A DNA stretch of 64,000 nt, from the NCBI RefSeq assembly GCF_002982115.1, contig NZ_CP019980.1, positions 1,248,001 through 1,312,000 of the forward strand, given 5' to 3'. Within the stretch, counting starts at the first letter, position 1. The number at the start of each line of letters is the position of its first letter. Shown in pieces: positions 56,854 through 64,000 of this stretch. A program made the position numbers and the translations under genes. Below the pieces are notes generated by a model that saw nothing but the letters and a program-made list of their open reading frames with translations, had not been told where the DNA came from and searched no databases. This DNA comes from Lysinibacillus sphaericus (lineage in GTDB: Bacteria > Bacillota > Bacilli > Bacillales_A > Planococcaceae).

Positions 56854-58227
56854 ATGACGTTGATTCATTTGTATAAAGAATTGCAGCCCGCAGATACTTT
56901 TGACATTCGTCTACCTCATGCGCTTTCCACGATGGAACGTCAATTAGTAACATTATTTTATCAACCTCTAACGGGTGCTGAACCAATCAGTCTTTATTTA
57001 ACACTATGGGCTGAAGCAGAGCAAATGCCAAAACAGCAAATGAATCATTATTATTTAATGAATGTGCTAGGACTACCAATCGGTAAAGTGTTCGAAGCAC
57101 GTATTGCACTTGAAGCAATCGGTTTGTTACGTACTTGGAAAAAAGAAGAGGCAGAACAGCGAAGCTTTTTATATGAGCTTATGCGCCCGCTTGATGCAGA
57201 TAGTTTTATGAAAGATCCTTTATTATCAATGTTTTTGTTTAGTAAAATCGGAGAGCAGGCGTATCGGAAATTGCGCCAACGTTTTATTCAGCCTATAAGG
57301 GGTACAGAATATAAAGATGTATCACGCGCCTTTATGGATGTTTTTAAACCGGTTAATACCAATATTCCTACCGATTTGCAGGGTGGCATTGATAGCAAAG
57401 AAAATGCACAAAAGGTCTACCCGTTTTATTTTGAGCAATTTGATTTTGAGTTGCTACAGGCAGGTTTATCTGACCAGTTAGTACCCGCAAATTTGCTGAC
57501 GCTTGAAGTGCGCGAAACAATTGCCAAATTAGCATTCCTCTATCATTTAACGGCATTGGATATGCAAAAGGTTGTTATTTTAGCGCTTGATGATGAGTTA
57601 GGTATTTCACAAGAACGATTACGAAAAGCGGCAGCCGATTTTTATAAGCTTACTGTTTCAAAAGAGCCACCAAAGCTTGCCAAAGTATATGCTCCACCGG
57701 TTGAGGAAGATGCTGTTCAAAAAACAAAAGATCAGGAGTTGCAACATTATTTAGAGTCAACACCTCCTGTCCAAGTGTTGCGAGATATTAATAATGGTAA
57801 AGAGCCATTGCAAACATCTGTACAATTAGCTGAGAGCTTAATCGTGCAACATGGGATGCCGGTAGGCGTGGTTAATGCACTACTTGAATATGTCATGCTA
57901 TCTACGGATATGAAACTACCTAAAAAGTATGTGGAAACCATTGCCGATCACTGGGTGCGAAAAAACATTAAGACGGCGAAGGAAGCAATGGAACTTGCAC
58001 GTCAAGAACATGATAAATATACAACGTGGAAAAATAAACCACAGGCACCAGCTAAAAATAATAATCAGTATGTCAAAGGACGAGCAAATAATCAGCGTAA
58101 GGAAAAAGTACCTGAATGGTTTTATAAACGCAATGAGCAACCAGACGAGAGCGCTTCTTCAAGTACGATGGATTTTGAAAAAGAGCGCCAAAAAATATTA
58201 GCAATGCTTGGAAAAAGCGATAAGTAA
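56854..58227 (+). CDS. dnaB: Replication initiation and membrane attachment protein DnaB
   Basis: In B. subtilis DnaB (not the replicative helicase) works with DnaD and DnaI to load DnaC helicase at the origin. The 457-residue protein has the N-terminal DnaB/DnaD-type winged helix region and a C-terminal DnaB_2 domain (about 320-400, PLQTSVQLAESLIVQHGMP, RQEHDKYTTWKNK). A low-complexity linker follows (NNNQYVKGRANNQRKEK). The ATG at 56854 lies just behind GAGAGGGTGA; a TTG seven bases later is out of frame, so the ATG is the best in-frame choice. The dnaI Shine-Dalgarno begins four bases past its stop. Confidence 0.9.
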   Translation: MTLIHLYKELQPADTFDIRLPHALSTMERQLVTLFYQPLTGAEPISLYLTLWAEAEQMPKQQMNHYYLMNVLGLPIGKVFEARIALEAIGLLRTWKKEEAEQRSFLYELMRPLDADSFMKDPLLSMFLFSKIGEQAYRKLRQRFIQPIRGTEYKDVSRAFMDVFKPVNTNIPTDLQGGIDSKENAQKVYPFYFEQFDFELLQAGLSDQLVPANLLTLEVRETIAKLAFLYHLTALDMQKVVILALDDELGISQERLRKAAADFYKLTVSKEPPKLAKVYAPPVEEDAVQKTKDQELQHYLESTPPVQVLRDINNGKEPLQTSVQLAESLIVQHGMPVGVVNALLEYVMLSTDMKLPKKYVETIADHWVRKNIKTAKEAMELARQEHDKYTTWKNKPQAPAKNNNQYVKGRANNQRKEKVPEWFYKRNEQPDESASSSTMDFEKERQKILAMLGKSDK

Positions 58228-58230
58228 AGT

Positions 58231-58245
58231 AGGTGAACGGTAATC
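58231..58245 (+). promoter_or_regulatory. Shine-Dalgarno and AUC start of dnaI
   Basis: AGGTGA (58231-58236) lies exactly six bases before the ATC codon at 58243-58245. In frame upstream there is a stop (TGA, 58234-58236, which is part of this site) and then only ACG and GTA. The ATC therefore is the best start codon, and it is directly followed by GAACCAATT, encoding Glu-Pro-Ile, as in the start of B. subtilis DnaI. Confidence 0.65.
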
Positions 58246-59181
58246 GAACCAATTAATAAAGCATTAAAAAGAGCTATTAATGTACCATCATTTCAAGAGC
58301 GATATGAGGCGATGAGGCGAGAGATTTTAGAACACCCTCGTGTGCAGGCCTTTTTAGCAGAACACGCAGAAGAATTAAGCTACGATGCTGTTGAGCGCAA
58401 TTTACCAAAGCTACATGAATTTATTAGTCAATCGACAGTGTGCTGTGGTTGTGATCATACAGCGCATTGCACCAATTATTTAAAAGGTTTTATTCCGACA
58501 TTACGGGTTGTACGCAATACGGTTGAAATTGATTACGTGCGCTGTGAACAAAAGGTGCGTGAGGATGAACGTCGGGATGTTGCCAATATGATTGCTAGTA
58601 TGCATATGCCAAAAGATGTGTTACAAGCGACAATCCAAGATTTAATGATTGATGATGAATCACGTGTGCTTATCGCGCAACGGGCGGCACAATTTGTTAA
58701 GAAAACAGAGGAAACAGGGCAGTTGCCAACGAAAGGCTTTTATTTATATGGGAAGTTTGGTGTAGGGAAATCCTTTGTGCTTGGTGCACTTGCGAATGAA
58801 CTGGCTTCCAAAAAAATTCGTTCCGTGGTCGTTTTCGTACCCGAATTTTTACGTGAAATGAAAAATGCAATCGGTGATAATACGCTAAATGAAAAAATAG
58901 ATTATGTGAAAAAAGCGCCGGTATTGATGCTTGATGATTTAGGGGCAGAAACAATGTCAGCTTGGACACGCGATGAAATTTTAGGGACAATCTTCCATTA
59001 TCGAATGGCAGAACAATTGCCAACATTCATTACCTCTAATTTTAACTATGATGAATTAGAGCATCACTTAGCGCAGTCTCAAAAAGGGGATATTGAGGTC
59101 GTAAAGGCTGGCCGTATTATGGAACGTGTGAGAGCTTTGACGGAGCCTATAGAAATGCGTGGCAAAAATCGACGTTTATAA
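58243..59181 (+). CDS. dnaI: Helicase loader DnaI, apparently started at AUC
   Basis: DnaI is the AAA+ loader that puts the replicative helicase DnaC onto origin DNA. From the ATC it has 312 residues, the family's length. The N-terminal helicase-binding domain has the cysteine cluster CCGCDHTAHC. The AAA+ domain has Walker A GKFGVGKS and Walker B VLMLDDLGAE. From the first ATG (58312) it would lose 23 N-terminal residues and has a poor RBS. From ATC the sequence begins I/M-EPINKALKRAINVPSFQ, which lines up with the B. subtilis start MEPIGRSLQGVTGRPDFQ. A substituted or miscalled start base cannot be excluded. It closes nrdR-dnaB-dnaI. Confidence 0.85.
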   Translation: MEPINKALKRAINVPSFQERYEAMRREILEHPRVQAFLAEHAEELSYDAVERNLPKLHEFISQSTVCCGCDHTAHCTNYLKGFIPTLRVVRNTVEIDYVRCEQKVREDERRDVANMIASMHMPKDVLQATIQDLMIDDESRVLIAQRAAQFVKKTEETGQLPTKGFYLYGKFGVGKSFVLGALANELASKKIRSVVVFVPEFLREMKNAIGDNTLNEKIDYVKKAPVLMLDDLGAETMSAWTRDEILGTIFHYRMAEQLPTFITSNFNYDELEHHLAQSQKGDIEVVKAGRIMERVRALTEPIEMRGKNRRL

Positions 59182-59229
59182 CATTGACAGTTGCATTTTA
59201 TGACAATCGAGCGTATACTGTCTCATATA

Positions 59230-59480
59230 CTATATAGCACAATGCAATGATGAGGACATGAATTTTGTGTAACGGCTTTTAGAGAGGGAAGTCATCGGCT
59301 GTAAGCTTCCTAGTTTGGACACATTATTTACTACCTACTGAGCAGCGAAAGGGCATATCTTTCGCCGGTCCCTAGCCCGTTAGCTAGCCTTGAGCTTCGT
59401 CTGATGATTTTATCGGAAGGAAGAAGGGTGGAACCACGAGCATACGCTTCGTCCCTTTTGTGAGGGACGGGGCTTTTTTG
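59230..59480 (+). ncRNA. T-box leader (tRNA-Thr sensing) of thrS
   Basis: The T-box core AAGGGTGGAACCACGAGC lies at about 59425-59442, followed by the terminator hairpin CGTCCCTTTTGTGAGGGACGG plus T's (59449-59480). Upstream are Stem I parts (AGAGAGGGAAGTCATCGG / AGCTTCC). ACC triplets, which match a threonine specifier, occur at 59333-59335. Uncharged tRNA-Thr should allow readthrough into thrS. No gene lies in this interval; ytxB and ytxC of B. subtilis are absent. Confidence 0.93.
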
Positions 59481-59574
59481 TTTTTCAGGGTTTTTTGTGC
59501 AAGCTTACGTTAACCATAAGATTCGCTGCTTCATCATGCATCACTAAATTTAACCAAACAAGGAGTGCAACAAA

Positions 59575-61509
59575 ATGTCAGACATGATTAAATTAACGTT
59601 CCCAGATGGCGCTGTAAAGGAATTTGCAAAAGGTACATCTACTGATGATGTGGCATTATCTATTAGCCCAGGACTTCGTAAAAAAGCCTATGCAGGGAAA
59701 GTAAATGGAGAATTAGTAGACTTAAAAACACCAATTGAAGAAGATGCAACAATTGCCATTATTACACAAGATGATGAGGCAGCATTAGAAATTCTTCGTC
59801 ACTCAACAGCCCATTTAACAGCACAAGCGATTAAACGCCTATTCCCTGAAGTAAAACTTGGTATTGGTCCGGTTATTGAAGGCGGCTTCTACTACGATAT
59901 TGATGCACCAACACCAATTACTGCTGAAGATTTACCAGCAATCGAAAAAGAAATGAAAAAAATTATTGCTGAAAATCTAGAAGTAGAGCGTAAAAACGTT
60001 AGCCGTGCAGAAGCACAAGCAATTTATGAAGAAATTGGCGACGAATATAAATTAGAATTACTTGAAGCGATTCCTGCTGATGAGCAAGTGTCTATTTACT
60101 ACCAAGGGGAATTTTTCGATCTATGTCGCGGTATTCACGTACCATCAACAGGTAAACTACGTGAGTTCAAATTATTATCATTAGCAGGTGCTTATTGGAG
60201 AGGGAACTCTGATAACAAAATGCTACAACGTATTTACGGTACAGCTTTCTTCAAAAAAGAAGAATTAAAACACCATCTTCAAATGTTGGAAGAAGCAAAA
60301 GAACGTGACCACCGTAAAATCGGGAAAGAATTAGAATTATTCACTACTTCTCAAAAAGTAGGTCAAGGTTTACCACTTTGGTTACCAAATGGTGCAACAA
60401 TCCGTCGTGTAATTGAACGTTATATCGTAGACAAAGAATTAGCGCTTGGTTATAAACATGTCTATACACCAGTACTTGGTTCTAAAGAGCTTTACCAAAC
60501 TTCTGGTCACTGGGATCATTACCAAGATTCCATTTTCCCACCAATGGAAATGGATAATGAGACATTAATTATGCGTCCGATGAACTGTCCGCACCATATG
60601 ATGGTTTACAAAAACAGCATGCACTCTTATCGAAATTTACCATTACGTATTGCTGAACTTGGAACAATGCACCGTTATGAAATGTCGGGCGCTGTTTCAG
60701 GGTTACAACGTGTACGTGGGATGACGTTAAATGATGCACATATCTTTGTTCGTCCAGACCAAATTAAAGCAGAGTTCCAAAAAGTTGTGCAGTTAATTTT
60801 AGAAGTGTACAAAGACTTTGATTTAAAAGATTACTCCTTCCGTCTGTCTTACCGTGATCCAGCAGATACAGAGAAGTACTTTGATGACGATGCAATGTGG
60901 GAAAAAGCACAAAGCATGTTAAAAGAAGCAATGGATGAGCTTGGCTTAGATTACTTTGAAGCAGAGGGTGAAGCGGCGTTCTATGGCCCTAAACTTGACG
61001 TACAAGTAAAAACGGCCATTGGTAAAGAAGAAACGTTATCAACTGTACAATTAGACTTCTTATTACCAGAACGCTTTGACTTAACATATGTAGGTGAAGA
61101 TGGTAAACCACATCGTCCAGTCGTTATTCACCGTGGTGTTGTGTCAACAATGGAACGTTTCGTTGCCTTCTTAATTGAGGAATATAAAGGGGCATTCCCA
61201 ACTTGGTTAGCACCAGTACAAGTAGAAGTAATCCCAGTATCAAACGAAGCCCACTTCGACTATGCGAAACAAATTGAAGAGCAGTTGACAGCAGCTGGAT
61301 TACGTGTTGAAATGGATGACCGTGAAGAAAAACTAGGGTACAAAATCCGTGAAGCTCAAATGAAAAAGATTCCTTACATGCTTGTTATTGGCGATAAAGA
61401 AGTTGAAGCTAACGGTGTAAACGTGCGTCGTTACGGCTCAAAAGATTCAGAAACAATTGCATTCGAAGACTTCTTAGCGAATATTAAAGCGGAAGTTGCA
61501 CGTTTTTAA
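59575..61509 (+). CDS. thrS: Threonyl-tRNA synthetase
   Basis: ThrS charges tRNA-Thr and edits misattached serine. The 644-residue protein has an N-terminal TGS domain (1-62), an editing domain (about 65-225, with [18 protein letters not shown] and the [16 protein letters not shown] loop), the class II core ([13 protein letters not shown] with the zinc-region Cys, [27 protein letters not shown]) and the anticodon-binding domain (about 535-644). The ATG follows AAGGAG. A Thr T-box precedes it, and a long leader with a new promoter follows before infC. Confidence 0.97.
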   Translation: MSDMIKLTFPDGAVKEFAKGTSTDDVALSISPGLRKKAYAGKVNGELVDLKTPIEEDATIAIITQDDEAALEILRHSTAHLTAQAIKRLFPEVKLGIGPVIEGGFYYDIDAPTPITAEDLPAIEKEMKKIIAENLEVERKNVSRAEAQAIYEEIGDEYKLELLEAIPADEQVSIYYQGEFFDLCRGIHVPSTGKLREFKLLSLAGAYWRGNSDNKMLQRIYGTAFFKKEELKHHLQMLEEAKERDHRKIGKELELFTTSQKVGQGLPLWLPNGATIRRVIERYIVDKELALGYKHVYTPVLGSKELYQTSGHWDHYQDSIFPPMEMDNETLIMRPMNCPHHMMVYKNSMHSYRNLPLRIAELGTMHRYEMSGAVSGLQRVRGMTLNDAHIFVRPDQIKAEFQKVVQLILEVYKDFDLKDYSFRLSYRDPADTEKYFDDDAMWEKAQSMLKEAMDELGLDYFEAEGEAAFYGPKLDVQVKTAIGKEETLSTVQLDFLLPERFDLTYVGEDGKPHRPVVIHRGVVSTMERFVAFLIEEYKGAFPTWLAPVQVEVIPVSNEAHFDYAKQIEEQLTAAGLRVEMDDREEKLGYKIREAQMKKIPYMLVIGDKEVEANGVNVRRYGSKDSETIAFEDFLANIKAEVARF

Positions 61510-61606
61510 TTGAATAAAGTACTTGATTATCTTTAATTATTTGTACTATAATGACGTATAAACTGTAAGTGTATTACACATACTAATTATGAGATTGTAA
61601 AAATAT

Positions 61607-61635
61607 TTGACAATCTAAATTGTACATGCTAATAT
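61607..61635 (+). promoter_or_regulatory. Promoter of infC-rpmI-rplT
   Basis: TTGACA (61607-61612) is perfect. After 17 bases comes TGC-TAATAT (61627-61635), an extended -10. It precedes the L20-type leader. Confidence 0.75.
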
Positions 61636-61659
61636 AATTAAGGTTAATGAATACAAAGT

Positions 61660-61806
61660 TTGTGGTTGAAGTAGAGGCTGCCCGCTTCTCACCTGATACA
61701 ACGCTTAGGCTGTGAACAGGTATGACACGTTGAATTGTTTTGCGTACATTTACGCATGCACATATAGCGGGCGGACATCTTCAAAAATGTCCGTCCTTTT
61801 TTTATG
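61660..61806 (+). ncRNA. L20-type ribosomal leader of infC-rpmI-rplT
   Basis: After the promoter comes a structured leader (GGTTGAAGTAGAGGCTGCCC, GGCGGACATC) ended by a strong hairpin, GGGCGGACAT / ATGTCCGTCC, with seven T (61769-61803). In B. subtilis, excess L20 binds such a leader and ends transcription before infC. Position and hairpin are seen; the regulatory mechanism is by homology. Confidence 0.75.
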
Positions 61807-61891
61807 GACATGACAAGAGGATGTACCGTTCAACCGGGCAAGGCTTTGCCCAAACCATGTATTCGCGACAACTACTTGGAGGTGGATTACT

Positions 61892-62407
61892 ATTAGCAAA
61901 GACATGTATGTAAACGAAGGCATTCGCGCACGTGAACTTCGATTAATCGATCACAATGGTGACCAGCTTGGTGTAAAGACACGTAACGAAGCGCTAGAAA
62001 TCGCCACTCGTGTAAACTTGGATCTTGTCCTTGTGGCCCCTCAAGCCAAGCCGCCAGTCGCTCGTATCATGGACTATGGTAAATTTAAGTTTGAACAGCA
62101 AAAGAAAGACCGTGAAATTCGTAAAAATCAAAAAGTCATCGTGATGAAAGAGGTTCGCTTGAGCCCAACAATCGATGAACATGATTTCCAAACGAAGCTA
62201 CGTAATGCGATTAAATTCCTTGAAAAAGGCGATAAAGTAAAATGCAGCCTACGTTTCAAAGGTCGTGCGATTACACACAAAGATATTGGTCAACGTGTGT
62301 TAGATCGTTTTGCTGAAGCTTGTGCTGAAGTATCTACGGTTGAACAAAAACCGAAGATGGAAGGCCGAAGCATGTTCTTAGTTCTTCAACCAAAGAACGA
62401 GAAATAA
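61892..62407 (+). CDS. infC: Translation initiation factor IF-3 (AUU start)
   Basis: IF-3 prevents 50S joining and proofreads start codons. The 171-residue protein begins at ATT 61892, six bases after GGAGGTGG; the in-frame ATG at 61904 would cut four residues (the normal N-terminus is ISKDM). AUU starts are known for infC and serve for autoregulation, since IF-3 rejects non-AUG/GUG/UUG starts. Motifs include [40 protein letters not shown] and [15 protein letters not shown]. It leads infC-rpmI-rplT. Confidence 0.95.
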   Translation: MSKDMYVNEGIRARELRLIDHNGDQLGVKTRNEALEIATRVNLDLVLVAPQAKPPVARIMDYGKFKFEQQKKDREIRKNQKVIVMKEVRLSPTIDEHDFQTKLRNAIKFLEKGDKVKCSLRFKGRAITHKDIGQRVLDRFAEACAEVSTVEQKPKMEGRSMFLVLQPKNEK

Positions 62408-62438
62408 TATTAGACGAACAGTTTAGGAGGAATTCGAC

Positions 62439-62639
62439 ATGCCAAAAATGAAAACTCACCGTGGAGCTGCGAAACGTTTCAAAAAAACGGGTTCAGGTAA
62501 ATTAAAATATGACCGTGCTTACGGAAGCCACTTATTCGCAAACAAATCTACGAAACAAAAACGTCACCTACGTAAAGGTAAAGTTGTATCATCTGGTGAC
62601 TTCAAACGCATCAAATCATTACTTGTTTACATGAAATGA
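62439..62639 (+). CDS. rpmI: 50S ribosomal protein L35
   Basis: The 66-residue protein begins [20 protein letters not shown] and is rich in Lys and Arg, as L35 should be. The ATG follows AGGAGG. It lies between infC and rplT in the usual order and is read from the same transcript. Confidence 0.98.
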   Translation: MPKMKTHRGAAKRFKKTGSGKLKYDRAYGSHLFANKSTKQKRHLRKGKVVSSGDFKRIKSLLVYMK

Positions 62640-62661
62640 TTGACTACACAAAATAAACTAA

Positions 62662-63054
<393 letters not shown>

Positions 63055-63057
<3 letters not shown>

Positions 63058-63088
63058 AAAAGAGCGACTAAGTCGCTCTTTTTTATTT
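63055..63088 (+). terminator. Terminator of infC-rpmI-rplT
   Basis: AAAAAAGAGCGACT pairs with AGTCGCTCTTTTTT. It overlaps the last bases of the rplT stop. Confidence 0.92.
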
Positions 63089-63223
63089 CTGCCCCGAAAG
63101 CGGAAGCGACAGAGGCAAAAGATATTTGGCATTGAAGCGAAGCGACAAGTGCGAATAAATTAGTGTATAGTGAAGACTGGTGGGGTTATTTCATCAGTCT
63201 TTTTTACATAGGAGGTTGTTTTA

Positions 63224-63496
63224 ATGGCTCAAGCTTTACTTGCCTATATGGCAATTGTTTCAGTTGTATTGCTTGTTATGATGGGCATGGATAAATCGCG
63301 CGCAAAAAAGCATGAGTGGCGCATTGCGGAACGTACGTTGTTTACCTTGGCAATTGCAGGAGGGGCTGTTGGTGGCGTATTAGGTATGTATTTATTCCGT
63401 CATAAAACACGCCATAACAGTTTTGCGTTTGGCTTTCCATTGATTGCAGCAATTCAAATTTTTATAATCGTGCAATTATGGAGTAGCTCATTATAA
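63224..63496 (+). CDS. ysdA: DUF1294 membrane protein YsdA
   Basis: The 90-residue protein has two to three membrane segments and the DUF1294 pattern MGMDKSRAKKHEWRIAERTL followed by FTLAIAGGAVGGVLGMYLFR HKTRH. Function is unknown. The same gene lies after rplT in B. subtilis (ysdA), which supports the name. The ATG follows AGGAGG. It is separated from rplT by a terminator and a 130-base gap with GAAGCG-rich DNA. Confidence 0.85.
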   Translation: MAQALLAYMAIVSVVLLVMMGMDKSRAKKHEWRIAERTLFTLAIAGGAVGGVLGMYLFRHKTRHNSFAFGFPLIAAIQIFIIVQLWSSSL

Positions 63497-63503
63497 AAAA
63501 CTT

Positions 63504-63536
63504 AAATTGTGTAGAATTGTGTGAGTGCCTGGCACA
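63504..63536 (-). repeat. Dispersed GTGCCAGGCAC repeat, copy 5
   Basis: Read on the minus strand it is TGTGCCAGGCACTCACACA then ATTCTACACAATTTAAG. It lies between the convergent ysdA and ysdB. Confidence 0.7.
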
Positions 63537-63539
63537 TCC

Positions 63540-63935
63540 TCATGAAGAGGATGTGTCACGCATAAGTTGTTCAATGGGTTGCTTCCAGTTGATTTTAGCG
63601 TTAGGATAGTTAAATAAAATTTCTTGTTGGAGATATTCGAAGTCACTCCTTGTAAATCCTTGTAAAGTTGCAGTGTCGCGGGCACCAACGAAAATTGTAA
63701 CGACCTCAAACGCATCTTCGGTCGTACCCAAGTATTTTTCACCTTCAAATAGCGCACCCTTAAAAGAAATAAAGAAATTCTTTCGAACATTTTTTACGTC
63801 ATCATAAAAGTAATATTGGCCTTTTTCATAGGCTTCATCGAGTTTTCGTTTAGGATCGGTTATATATCGAATCGCTTTATAGAATACATAGATAATAAGC
63901 GCAATCACTGCAAGTCGAATAAGTAATGGTAACAT
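63540..63935 (-). CDS. ysdB: Sigma-w pathway protein YsdB
   Basis: The 131-residue protein has one N-terminal membrane helix (about 3-22) and a soluble domain ending in INWKQPIEQLMRDTS. YsdB in B. subtilis is part of the sigma-W cell-envelope stress regulon, and its order after ysdA is the same. Molecular function is unknown. The ATG at 63935 follows AAGGGGGAA. Its last codons overlap a small stem at 63536-63558. I saw no clear sigma-W promoter in the short stretch left upstream. Confidence 0.85.
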   Translation of the reverse strand: MLPLLIRLAVIALIIYVFYKAIRYITDPKRKLDEAYEKGQYYFYDDVKNVRKNFFISFKGALFEGEKYLGTTEDAFEVVTIFVGARDTATLQGFTRSDFEYLQQEILFNYPNAKINWKQPIEQLMRDTSSS

Positions 63936-64000
63936 TTAAAAAATTCCCCCTTGAAGAAAGGTTATTCCTACCTATACGATTGGGGGAGACATTTAGTTTC

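Noticed and set aside
58312..58314. ATG at 58312 as the start of dnaI
   Set aside because: It lacks a good Shine-Dalgarno and would drop 23 residues that align with the known DnaI N-terminus. Kept only as the alternative to AUC.
61607..61638. TTGACA with TATAAT 20 bases downstream as infC promoter
   Set aside because: The spacer is too long. The extended TGC-TAATAT at 17 bases is the better pair.

Overview
The window is an AT-rich Firmicute chromosome segment. Gene content and order follow the Bacillus subtilis arrangement from tyrS and rpsD through to infC-rpmI-rplT-ysdA-ysdB. Protein character (NAD-dependent alcohol dehydrogenase of the methanol-dehydrogenase type, hflKC, GapB, an alpha/beta SASP) and the low G+C fit a spore-forming member of the Lysinibacillus/Planococcaceae branch. 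This assignment is inference from reading, not from a search. I saw no rRNA, tRNA, CRISPR array, prophage or insertion sequence. Most of the window is housekeeping DNA.

Layout. Bases 1-84 carry the start of a leftward gene. A Tyr T-box and tyrS follow, then two leftward genes (cobalamin-type binding protein, alcohol dehydrogenase), a gene-free stretch and rpsD with its leader. Next come a diguanylate cyclase (dgcP-like), free-methionine-sulfoxide reductase, hisJ, ezrA, iscS-thiI and a forespore SASP with a good sigma-G promoter. A leftward TPP-riboswitch operon thiM-thiD-thiE is followed by ytcI, sppA, yteJ, tpx, ytxK, a universal stress protein, ald, an M24 peptidase, ytkL, ytoI, ytpI, nrnA and dnaE. 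The central-metabolism block is fadR-like regulator-accD-accA, pfkA-pyk, fxsA, ytvI, citZ-icd-mdh and phoP-phoR. Between phoR and polA sits an insertion relative to B. subtilis: an lrgAB-type pair, hflK-hflC and an unknown membrane protein. The right end holds polA-mutM-coaE, gapB, nrdR-dnaB-dnaI, T-box-thrS, L20-type leader-infC-rpmI-rplT, ysdA and ysdB.

How the genes work together. Fatty-acid precursor supply (accDA, with a putative FadR-family operator upstream of its regulator), lower glycolysis (pfkA, pyk), gluconeogenesis (gapB) and the first half of the TCA cycle (citZ, icd, mdh) are grouped. DNA replication and repair are spread through the second half (dnaE, polA, mutM, nrdR, dnaB, dnaI). 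RNA-level control is prominent: two T-boxes, a TPP riboswitch, an S4-type leader and an L20-type leader.

Points most worth a second look are: (i) dnaI appears to start at a non-canonical AUC codon with a well-spaced Shine-Dalgarno, in the same window as the classic AUU start of infC; (ii) a ~35-bp dispersed repeat with a GTGCCAGGCAC core occurs five times at gene ends; (iii) a second, ~150-190 bp repeat occurs twice, each copy ending in the same terminator-like hairpin; (iv) a perfect 21-bp palindrome of FadR-family type lies just before the regulator gene upstream of accDA. I did not find a clearly new multi-gene system here.
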